Shown piece by piece: positions 1 to 4,942 of a DNA stretch of 5,282 bases (the first letter of the stretch is position 1; every line of letters starts with the position of its first letter). The stretch comes from an uncultured Eubacteriales bacterium. Its GTDB lineage: Bacteria; Bacillota; Clostridia; Oscillospirales; Oscillospiraceae. The notes beneath the pieces were generated by a model, which ran no database searches, was not told the DNA's origin, and saw only the letters and a list, made by a program, of their open reading frames with translations. The position numbers and the translations under genes are program-made. Location of the stretch: assembly GCA_900549705.1 (NCBI GenBank), contig URPI01000152.1, positions 1 through 5,282 on the forward strand. Direction: 5' to 3'.

Positions 1-259
1 GGGGAAGCCAAGCGGAGGTTGCGGGAGCTGGCACCATTCATTGTACCCATCTGTTTTGGGAACGGCAGGGAGCTAAGAGTCCTTATCATTTACAAATTGT
101 TTACTCCTGCAATCGTCCTGGAAATTTTCTCACTTCACGCAAAAGACAGCCATTCATCCTCCATCATCTGGTGACGATGCAGCCAGCCCGGAAGCAAGCT
201 CCTCCCCTGCAATGCACGAAGCCGCCCAAAAAGGGCGGCTCACGGCTTGAATATGGAGT
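1..259. other. Left-edge region with no supported gene
   Basis: This stretch lies beyond the 3' end of xylB. On the minus strand it is broken by several stops, so xylB is not followed closely by another minus-strand gene. On the plus strand two frames stay open from the left edge: one to a TGA at 172 (57 codons) and one to a TGA near 267. Neither translation resembles a protein family I recognise, and two overlapping open frames are easily due to chance. The 3' end of a plus-strand gene entering from the left cannot be excluded. The only clear structure is the stem-loop at 220-240. Confidence 0.5.
220..240 (-). terminator. Stem-loop downstream of xylB, possible terminator
   Basis: A perfect 8-bp stem (AGCCGCCC paired with GGGCGGCT) encloses a 5-base loop that reads TTTTT on the minus strand. 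It begins about 20 bases after the xylB stop codon, where a terminator is expected. The T-tract that should follow the stem is poor on the minus strand (TTCGTGC) and absent on the plus strand, so it may be a weak terminator or mainly a 3'-end stabiliser. The stem is seen directly; the function is inferred from its place. Confidence 0.5.
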
Positions 260-1732
260 TTACTGCTCCTGAAGCGATGCAAACAGCGGCTTGAGGGCAG
301 GATAGATTTCCTGAAAATGCCGGTACTGCTTTTCATAGCGGGCAGCAATGGCGGGGTCGGGCAGAACCGTCTCCCGGACGCTGACCAGCGCATCAGCGCA
401 ATCCTTGACACTGGGATACAGCCCACAGCCCACCATCGCCAGCATGGCACCGCCGTAGCCAGGGCCTTCCTCGGTCTGGGGAATGTCCAGGGGCAGGTTC
501 AGCACGTTGGCAAAAATCTGCCGCCACAGGGGGCTTTTGGCACCGCCGCCGCAGATCTTGGAGCGCTGAATCTGGATGCCCAGGCTCTTTGCAACCTCGA
601 AGCTGTCACGGATGGCAAAGGCCACGCCCTCCAGCACCGCCTGAACCATATCGGAACGGGTGGTATCCATGCTCATGCCCAGGAAGGTGGCACGGGCGTT
701 GGTATCATTGATGGGACTGCGCTCACCCATCAGATACGGCAGGAAATAAACCCGGTTGTTGCCCAGCTTTTCCGGAGTGATGTCCTTCTGCTCCCCGGGA
801 TAATCCTTGGTTTTCAGAATCTCGTCGCACAGCCACTTGTTGCAGCTGGCAGCGGAGAGCATACAGCCCATCAGATGATAGCGGCCATCGGCATGGGCAA
901 AGGCGTGCAGACCGTTGGTCTCGTCCACGCCGAACTTTTCGGAGGAGATGAACACCGTGCCGGAGGTACCCAGGCTGATGTTGCAGGCACCATCGCCCAC
1001 CGTACCGGTACCCACAGCGGCTGCAGCATTGTCGCCGGCGCCGCCCACCACCTTGGCAGTCTTGGGCAGGCCAATATCCGCCGTCACATTGCCAATGACC
1101 TCGTAGCTCTCGAACAGCTTGGGCATCTGGCTCATGGTCACGCCGCAGATGTCCAGCATCTCCTTGGACCAGCACTTATGCTCCACGTCCAGCAGCAGCA
1201 TACCGGAGGCATCGGAATAATCACAGGCGTGAACGCCGGTGAGCTTGTAGTTGATGAAGTCCTTGGGCAGCATAATCTTGCAAATGCGCTTAAAGTTCTC
1301 CGGCTCGTTCTTTTGCACCCACAGCAGCTTGGGCGCAGTGAATCCGGCAAAGGCGATGTTTGCCGTCAGCTGGGACAGCTTCTTCTTGCCAATGACATCG
1401 TTGAGATATGCAACCTCCTGATAGGTGCGCCCATCATTCCACAGGATGGCAGGGCGGATTACCTGGTCATTTTCATCCAGGATAACCAGGCCGTGCATCT
1501 GACCGCCGCAGCCAATGCCGGCCACATCGGCGGCAGAAATATTCTTCGTCAGCTCCTTCAGGCCGTCCTGCACCGCAGTCCACCAGTCCTCGGGGTTCTG
1601 CTCCGACCAGCCGGGATGGGGAAAATACAGCGGATACTCCCGGGAAACGGTGCTGCAAATCTTGCCGGTGCTGTCCACCAGCAAGAGCTTCACTGCGGAT
1701 GTGCCCAGGTCAATACCGATAAAATACTGCAT
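260..1732 (-). CDS. xylB: Xylulokinase (FGGY carbohydrate kinase)
   Basis: This 490-residue protein is predicted to phosphorylate D-xylulose with ATP to give D-xylulose 5-phosphate, the entry to the pentose phosphate pathway, in the cytoplasm. The length is normal for XylB. The N-terminal phosphate-binding motif GIDLGTSAVK is at residues 6-15. The Met-His pair at 79-80 matches the substrate-contact MH of E. coli XylB. Residues 130-142 fit FGGY signature 1 exactly (GFTAPKLLWVQKN). The probable catalytic base is D234 in GAGDN, followed by LGTSGT at 254-259. The C-terminal ATP-domain motif GGGAKSPLWRQ lies at 395-405 and the EGPGYGGAML segment near 422-431. The ATG at 1732 has a strong ribosome binding site 7 bases upstream. 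It lies downstream of the AraC-type regulator on the same strand. Another sugar specificity in the family is possible, but the overall match to XylB is good. Confidence 0.92.
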   Translation of the reverse strand: MQYFIGIDLGTSAVKLLLVDSTGKICSTVSREYPLYFPHPGWSEQNPEDWWTAVQDGLKELTKNISAADVAGIGCGGQMHGLVILDENDQVIRPAILWNDGRTYQEVAYLNDVIGKKKLSQLTANIAFAGFTAPKLLWVQKNEPENFKRICKIMLPKDFINYKLTGVHACDYSDASGMLLLDVEHKCWSKEMLDICGVTMSQMPKLFESYEVIGNVTADIGLPKTAKVVGGAGDNAAAAVGTGTVGDGACNISLGTSGTVFISSEKFGVDETNGLHAFAHADGRYHLMGCMLSAASCNKWLCDEILKTKDYPGEQKDITPEKLGNNRVYFLPYLMGERSPINDTNARATFLGMSMDTTRSDMVQAVLEGVAFAIRDSFEVAKSLGIQIQRSKICGGGAKSPLWRQIFANVLNLPLDIPQTEEGPGYGGAMLAMVGCGLYPSVKDCADALVSVRETVLPDPAIAARYEKQYRHFQEIYPALKPLFASLQEQ

Positions 1733-1739
1733 GGAAATG

Positions 1740-1747
1740 CCTCCTTC
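1740..1747 (-). promoter_or_regulatory. Ribosome binding site of xylB
   Basis: The minus strand reads GAAGGAGG here, a near-perfect Shine-Dalgarno sequence, with a 7-base spacer before the ATG at 1732. It fixes the xylB start. I found no convincing sigma-70 type promoter just upstream (the best -10-like sequences lack a correctly spaced -35). This fits either an activator-dependent promoter or read-through from the araC gene. Confidence 0.85.
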
Positions 1748-1752
1748 AAATT

Positions 1753-1771
1753 GGCGCAGCGGCAGCGCCGC
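1753..1771. repeat. GC-rich overlapping dyads in the xylB leader
   Basis: Two overlapping inverted repeats lie directly upstream of the xylB ribosome binding site: GGCGC (1753-1757) pairs with GCGCC (1765-1769) around 7 bases, and GCGGC (1759-1763) pairs with GCCGC (1767-1771) around 3 bases. The two pairings exclude each other. In the xylB mRNA either stem would sit 6 or more bases upstream of the Shine-Dalgarno sequence, leaving it exposed. It could be an operator, a leader structure or a chance product of GC-rich DNA. Confidence 0.4.
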
Positions 1772-1828
1772 ACCTTCAGATGATACTTAGAGTGTAATAC
1801 AGACCTGTGCTTCCCGCAAGTCCCTCCT

Positions 1829-1867
1829 GCTGCTTTTTATTAGACAAAGTAGCTTTTTTCATTTTTT
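1829..1867 (+). terminator. Terminator-like hairpin on the plus strand
   Basis: On the plus strand GCTGCTTT (1829-1836) pairs with AAAGTAGC (1846-1853), giving 8 pairs including one G-T, around a 9-base loop. It is followed at once by six T (1854-1859) and, after CA, six more T (1862-1867). This is the shape of an intrinsic terminator, read only in the plus direction. No plus-strand gene precedes it: xylB and araC both run the other way. It may end an antisense transcript over xylB or be a chance structure in A/T-rich DNA. Confidence 0.4.
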
Positions 1868-1895
1868 CAGCGTTTCAACCATTTTTCGCGGCAAC

Positions 1896-1907
1896 GGTTT
1901 GTGCAAC
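1896..1907. promoter_or_regulatory. Possible regulator site upstream of xylB
   Basis: The 12 bases GGTTTGTGCAAC recur at the araC promoter (2959-2971) with one inserted C. Here the element lies about 165 bp upstream of the xylB start, and GCAAC also occurs 12 bp to the left (1891-1895), forming a short direct repeat. AraC-family proteins often bind direct repeats, so this is a candidate operator, but a chance match is quite possible. Confidence 0.25.
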
Positions 1908-1964
1908 AATACTTTTCCGACAGCGGGATGATAAAACCGCAAGACACAGCGTTCATGGACAGCC

Positions 1965-2885
1965 CTATGTTGCGGAACGGCGCAGCTCGGCAATGATGGC
2001 TTTGCTCTGTTCGTCGGTATAAAACTGCTCCAAAGAATGGATGCTATGGTGAATGACTGCATTTTCCGGCTTTTTCAGGGAAAGCTTATACTGCTCGGGG
2101 GTCATGCCAAACTGGCTTTTGAATGCAGCGGAAAAATAGCGGTAGTCCGAAAAGCCAGAGGCCATGCTCACAGCGGTGAGCTTTTCCTCCCCACCGGAAA
2201 TGAGCTTACAGGCGCAGTTGACCCGGACGGAATTGACATATTCCTGGAAGCTCTGGTTCAGTGTCCCCTTAATAAAATGGGACAGATAGCTCATGGAGAA
2301 GCCCTCCGCCTCCGCAAAATCCGACAGGCGAATTTTGTGCATATAATTTTCGTCCACAAACCGGATGAGGGAAGTGAGGCGCTTGTTCCGTTTTTCCTGG
2401 CTGATTCGCTCCTCCCGGGTGATGGTTCGGACAGGAATGGCGCTGAGGATTTCGCGGAACACCAGGCAGGCCTTACCCACACAATAAAGCGCGCTGAACT
2501 GCTCCCGGCTCAGGTAGCCCTGGGCAATATCCAGCAGCGTCTGGCGGATGGGCGCGTTTTGCTCTCCCAGCAGCGGGTTTAAGAGAATGGTTTCCAATAC
2601 CAGGTCATTTTCCAGGTGCAGCAGCTCCGGGGAGACCTGGAGGCATAAAAAGGTGCAGTTTTCTTCAATTTTGTGAAACTCGTGGGGCTCGTTTGGCTGG
2701 AACAGCAGCAGACTCCCCTTTTCTGCCCGGAAGGTTCTGCCGCCTCCGCTGACGGTCAGCGGGTTATCCAGCAGCCATATCAGCTCCCACTCCGGGTGAA
2801 AATGGGGGGTGCGGTAGTCCACAGTATCAAAAAAAACCGTCAAGCCGGGAATGCGGCTGTGGCGAATGATTTCCAATTCGTTCAT
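1965..2885 (-). CDS. AraC-family transcriptional regulator with cupin sensor domain
   Basis: This 306-residue protein is a DNA-binding regulator, probably of sugar-use genes. Residues about 25-75 form an AraC-type cupin domain: the HFHPEWEL segment at 28-35 and the GSLLLFQPNEPHEF segment at 58-71 are typical, and this domain usually binds the effector. The C-terminal region 168-270 is a double helix-turn-helix: the first around RLSDFAEAEGFSMSYLSHFI (186-205), the second around VSMASGFSDYRYFSAAFKSQ (239-258), followed by the usual FGMTPEQYK. A tail of about 36 residues (271-306) extends beyond the point where most family members end. The ATG at 2885 is the first possible start after an in-frame stop and gives the usual N-terminus, but it has no Shine-Dalgarno sequence and abuts a hairpin. 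No terminator is visible between it and xylB, so xylB is a likely target. The effector cannot be told from sequence. Confidence 0.9.
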   Translation of the reverse strand: MNELEIIRHSRIPGLTVFFDTVDYRTPHFHPEWELIWLLDNPLTVSGGGRTFRAEKGSLLLFQPNEPHEFHKIEENCTFLCLQVSPELLHLENDLVLETILLNPLLGEQNAPIRQTLLDIAQGYLSREQFSALYCVGKACLVFREILSAIPVRTITREERISQEKRNKRLTSLIRFVDENYMHKIRLSDFAEAEGFSMSYLSHFIKGTLNQSFQEYVNSVRVNCACKLISGGEEKLTAVSMASGFSDYRYFSAAFKSQFGMTPEQYKLSLKKPENAVIHHSIHSLEQFYTDEQSKAIIAELRRSAT

Positions 2886-2901
2886 GGGGCAGCACTGCCC
2901 C
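2886..2901. repeat. Perfect 7-bp inverted repeat abutting the araC start codon
   Basis: GGGGCAG and CTGCCCC flank two bases and end exactly where the araC ATG begins. In the mRNA this would be a tight GC-rich stem occupying the place of the ribosome binding site. A 2-base loop is too small, so the innermost pair would open in RNA, leaving about 6 pairs. A second stem (CCGGC 2900-2904 with GCCGG 2913-2917) overlaps it by two bases, so the two compete. It could also be a DNA operator. Confidence 0.5.
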
Positions 2902-2915
2902 GGCGCAAAAAAGCC

Positions 2916-2925
2916 GGAGCGCTCC
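2916..2925. repeat. 10-bp palindrome in the araC leader
   Basis: GGAGCGCTCC is a perfect palindrome without spacer. On the minus strand it includes, with the base before it, the only AGGAG in the araC leader (2926-2922), which is 36 bases from the ATG and too far for normal initiation. It may be part of a regulatory site or coincidental. Confidence 0.35.
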
Positions 2926-2941
2926 TGTTCGTTTTTTCTTT

Positions 2942-2970
2942 ATTTTAGCACACGCCCCGGTTCTGTGCAA
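2942..2970 (-). promoter_or_regulatory. Predicted araC promoter
   Basis: On the minus strand TTGCAC (2970-2965) is followed after exactly 17 bases by TAAAAT (2947-2942), with a TGC extended -10 element just before it. Transcription should begin near 2935, giving a leader of about 50 bases. An inverted repeat, GCACA (2948-2952) and TGTGC (2964-2968), fills the spacer and overlaps the -35, a good position for a repressor or for autoregulation. The -35 itself is a weak match (3 of 6). Confidence 0.55.
2948..2968. repeat. Inverted repeat within the araC promoter spacer
   Basis: GCACA and TGTGC are perfect 5-bp arms separated by 11 bases, lying between and over the promoter elements of araC. The right arm is part of the element GGTTCTGTGCAAC (2959-2971), which recurs upstream of xylB at 1896-1907. 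It is a candidate operator; the evidence is position and symmetry only. Confidence 0.35.
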
Positions 2971-3015
2971 CTAAAAAAGGAAAAGAATGAGTAAACAAGA
3001 AAAGATTTCCTGGAA

Positions 3016-3059
3016 TTTTTTGAAAAAAGGTTGAATCCGGGAGAGTTTTCGTGTAGAAT
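3016..3059 (+). promoter_or_regulatory. Predicted sufC-sufB promoter
   Basis: TTGAAT (3031-3036) and TAGAAT (3054-3059) are separated by exactly 17 bases, a good sigma-70/SigA type promoter. A T-tract and A-tract (3016-3028) sit directly upstream of the -35 and could act as an UP element. Transcription should begin near 3066, leaving a leader of about 38 bases. I do not recognise a known iron-sulfur regulator site (IscR/Rrf2 type), although TTCCTGGAA at 3007-3015 is a short dyad. Confidence 0.7.
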
Positions 3060-3087
3060 ACGGGTTTGGAATGTGAAATGTATTTTT

Positions 3088-3095
3088 GGAGGAAA
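3088..3095 (+). promoter_or_regulatory. Ribosome binding site of sufC
   Basis: GGAGGAAA lies 8 bases upstream of the ATG at 3104 and decides the start. A TTG at 3086 is in frame and would add six residues, but it overlaps this site and cannot be served by it. Confidence 0.85.
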
Positions 3096-3103
3096 GACAC
3101 CAT

Positions 3104-3841
3104 ATGCTTCAAATAAAAGACCTGACCTTTGATGTCACCGAAGAAAAGGGTCAAAAACAAATTATCAAGGGACTGAACCTCACCGTAGACGAAGGGAAGT
3201 TTGTCGTCATCACCGGTCCCAACGGCAGCGGCAAATCCACCCTGGCGCGGCTCATTGCCGGCATCCAGACCCCCACCAGCGGGCAGATTCTCTTTGACGG
3301 ACAGGACATCACCGATGCTTCCATCACCGAGCGCGCCAACATGGGCATCAGCTTTGCCTTCCAGCAGCCTGTACGCTTTAAGGGCATCACGGTGCTGGAT
3401 TTGCTGCGGCTGGCCGCTAAAAAGCGCCTGAGCGTCGGTGAGGCCTGCGAATATCTCTCCGAAGTCGGCCTGTGCGCCAAGGACTATGTGAACCGGGAGG
3501 TCAACGCTTCCCTCTCCGGCGGCGAATTAAAGCGCATTGAGATTGCCACCGTTCTGGCACGGGGCACGAAGCTGTCCATTTTCGACGAGCCGGAGGCCGG
3601 CATTGACCTGTGGAGCTTCCAGAGCCTTATCAAGGTTTTCCGCCATATGCGGGACACCATTCACGGCTCCATCATCATCATTTCCCACCAGGAACGTATC
3701 CTAGACATTGCAGACGAAATCATTGTCCTGTCCGATGGCGGCATCAGCGCCCAGGGAACCAAGGAAGAAATCATGCCGGAGCTGATGCGCAGCGCCGACG
3801 TGGCAAGAAGCTGCGCAAAAATTACGGAAGGGAGCGTTTAA
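3104..3841 (+). CDS. sufC: SufC-type Fe-S cluster assembly ATPase
   Basis: This 245-residue soluble ABC ATPase is predicted to drive iron-sulfur cluster assembly with the SufB-like protein encoded next to it; it has no membrane segment. Visible motifs are Walker A GPNGSGKST (38-46), the Q-loop within FAFQQPV (84-90), the ABC signature LSGGE (137-141), Walker B LSIFDEPE (157-164) with D161 and E162, a D-loop GID (166-168) and the H-switch SHQ with H195. The DEPEAGIDLWS stretch and the length are typical of SufC rather than of transporter ATPases. Only three bases separate its stop from the next ATG, so the two genes are one operon with probable translational coupling. All catalytic residues are intact. 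The arrangement with a single short SufB partner suggests the minimal SMS-type subgroup (SmsC). A transporter role is unlikely, as no permease is nearby. Confidence 0.92.
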   Translation: MLQIKDLTFDVTEEKGQKQIIKGLNLTVDEGKFVVITGPNGSGKSTLARLIAGIQTPTSGQILFDGQDITDASITERANMGISFAFQQPVRFKGITVLDLLRLAAKKRLSVGEACEYLSEVGLCAKDYVNREVNASLSGGELKRIEIATVLARGTKLSIFDEPEAGIDLWSFQSLIKVFRHMRDTIHGSIIIISHQERILDIADEIIVLSDGGISAQGTKEEIMPELMRSADVARSCAKITEGSV

Positions 3842-3844
3842 TCC

Positions 3845-4768
3845 ATGGCACTTGACGACATTCAGATGCACATCCTTCAGGAGGTTGCCGACCTGCACAC
3901 CATTCCGGAGGGAGCATACAACATCCGCTCCAACGGCGGCCTTGCCGGGCGGAACACCACCGCCAACATTGACATTACTTCCAAGCCAGACGGCACCGGC
4001 ATCGACATCCACATCAAGCCCGGCACCAAAAACGAGAGCGTCCACATTCCGGTGGTGGTCAGCGAAAGCGGCCTGAAGGACGTGGTCTACAACGACTTTT
4101 TCATTGGTGAGGGAGCGGACGTGCTGATTGTGGCCGGATGCGGCATTCACAACTGCGGCAATCAGGATTCCCAGCACGACGGCGTTCACCGCTTCTTTGT
4201 GGGCAAAAACGCCAAGGTGAAGTATGTGGAAAAGCACTATGGCGAGGGCGACGGCAGCGGCAAGCGGATTCTCAATCCCCTGACCAAAGTGACCATGGAG
4301 GAAGGCAGCTCCATGGAGATGGAAATGGTGCAGATTAAGGGCGTGGATTCCACCGTCCGCACCACCAAGGCCACGCTGGCGGCGGATGCCTCCCTGGTTG
4401 TCCGGGAGCGGCTGATGACCCACGGAAACCAGACCGCCGAGAGCGTCTACATCACCGAGCTGAACGGCGACGGCAGCCGGGCAGATGTGGTATCCCGCAG
4501 CGTTGCCAAGGACAGCTCCTATCAGAAGTTCGATTCCCGCATTGTCGGCAATGCCGCCTGCACCGGTCACACGGAGTGCGATGCCATCATCATGGGCTCT
4601 GCCCGGATTCTGGCAGTTCCCCAGCTGGAGGCCAACAACATTGACGCTGCCCTGATTCACGAGGCGGCCATCGGCAAGATTGCCGGCGAGCAGATTATCA
4701 AGCTCATGACCCTGGGGCTGACGGAAAGCGAAGCCGAGGAGCAGATTGTCAACGGGTTCCTGAAATAA
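3845..4768 (+). CDS. sufB: Short SufB/SufD-type Fe-S cluster scaffold protein
   Basis: This 307-residue protein is predicted to be the scaffold on which SufC-driven Fe-S clusters form. The middle (about 60-240) has the repetitive short-strand pattern of the SufBD beta-helix. The C-terminal part is clearest: TECDAIIMGS (243-252), HEAAIGKI (272-279) and the LTESEAEEQIVNGFLK end match the SufB C-terminal domain. C245 aligns with the essential Cys405 of E. coli SufB, and H272-E273 with its conserved HE pair. Other cysteines are C99, C104 and C239. Known SufB and SufD proteins are about 420-500 residues, so this one lacks the long N-terminal region, as in the minimal SMS-type SmsB of anaerobes and archaea. 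A GGGAG site at 3830-3834 inside the sufC end serves the ATG at 3845. One copy presumably forms a homodimer in place of the SufB-SufD pair. Automatic annotation might call it SufD. Confidence 0.9.
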   Translation: MALDDIQMHILQEVADLHTIPEGAYNIRSNGGLAGRNTTANIDITSKPDGTGIDIHIKPGTKNESVHIPVVVSESGLKDVVYNDFFIGEGADVLIVAGCGIHNCGNQDSQHDGVHRFFVGKNAKVKYVEKHYGEGDGSGKRILNPLTKVTMEEGSSMEMEMVQIKGVDSTVRTTKATLAADASLVVRERLMTHGNQTAESVYITELNGDGSRADVVSRSVAKDSSYQKFDSRIVGNAACTGHTECDAIIMGSARILAVPQLEANNIDAALIHEAAIGKIAGEQIIKLMTLGLTESEAEEQIVNGFLK

Positions 4769-4783
4769 GTCCACCGCATTTTT

Positions 4784-4817
4784 GCCCATGACCCATCCCG
4801 GGTCATGGGCTTATTCT
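4784..4817 (+). terminator. Terminator of the sufCB operon
   Basis: GCCCATGACCC (4784-4794) and GGGTCATGGGC (4800-4810) form a perfect 11-bp stem around a 5-base loop, followed by TTATTCT. It starts 16 bases after the sufB stop codon. The stem is very stable, while the T-tract is only moderate. It separates sufCB from the kinase gene downstream, which has its own promoter. Confidence 0.85.
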
Positions 4818-4820
4818 CGC

Positions 4821-4838
4821 CCAAAAAGTCCAAAAAGT
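4821..4838. repeat. Tandem 9-bp direct repeat upstream of the second kinase promoter
   Basis: CCAAAAAGT occurs twice in immediate succession (4821-4829 and 4830-4838), ending 24 bases before the predicted -35 of the kinase gene. Direct repeats in this position are typical of activator sites, including AraC-family sites. I did not find this sequence near xylB, araC or sufC. Confidence 0.5.
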
Positions 4839-4862
4839 GATATGGAATCGCAGCATAATAAA

Positions 4863-4891
4863 TTGCTTTTCCCGGCGCACCATGGTAAAAT
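4863..4891 (+). promoter_or_regulatory. Predicted promoter of the second FGGY kinase
   Basis: TTGCTT (4863-4868) and TAAAAT (4886-4891) are separated by exactly 17 bases, with a TGG extended -10 element at 4883-4885. Transcription should start near 4898, giving a leader of about 45 bases. The weak -35 together with the upstream tandem repeat suggests an activated promoter. Confidence 0.6.
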
Positions 4892-4930
4892 ACAGAAAAA
4901 GAACCCGCTCGCTGGTGGGCAAGCATACAA

Positions 4931-4935
4931 GGAGG
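4931..4935 (+). promoter_or_regulatory. Ribosome binding site of the second kinase
   Basis: GGAGG lies 7 bases upstream of the ATG at 4943 and fixes the start of the partial kinase gene. Confidence 0.85.
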
Positions 4936-4942
4936 AAAAACC

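Noticed and set aside
154..450. Minus-strand open frame of 98 codons over the xylB 3' end
   Set aside because: It overlaps the certain xylB frame, has no ribosome binding site and has no recognisable protein features.
317..1783. Plus-strand open frame of 488 codons antisense to xylB
   Set aside because: It mirrors xylB almost exactly, its translation is low in complexity and rich in Gly, His, Ala and Leu, and it resembles no family. Strong G/C preference at third positions in the true gene explains the lack of stops.
1866..1880. Possible catabolite-response (cre) site around TTTCAGCGTTTCAA
   Set aside because: It shares the AGCGTTT core but has at least three mismatches to the cre consensus on either strand, too weak to annotate.
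3086..3103. TTG start adding six residues to SufC
   Set aside because: The TTG overlaps the Shine-Dalgarno sequence that serves the ATG at 3104, and SufC proteins normally begin at the equivalent of that ATG.
2945..3160. Minus-strand open frame of 71 codons over the araC-sufC promoter region
   Set aside because: It crosses both predicted promoters and the start of sufC; the Phe- and Leu-rich translation reflects A/T-rich non-coding DNA.
3701..4789. Minus-strand open frame of 362 codons antisense to sufB
   Set aside because: Same cause: it is the complement of a clearly coding gene, with Gly-, Val-, Ala- and His-rich non-protein-like sequence and no usable ribosome binding site.
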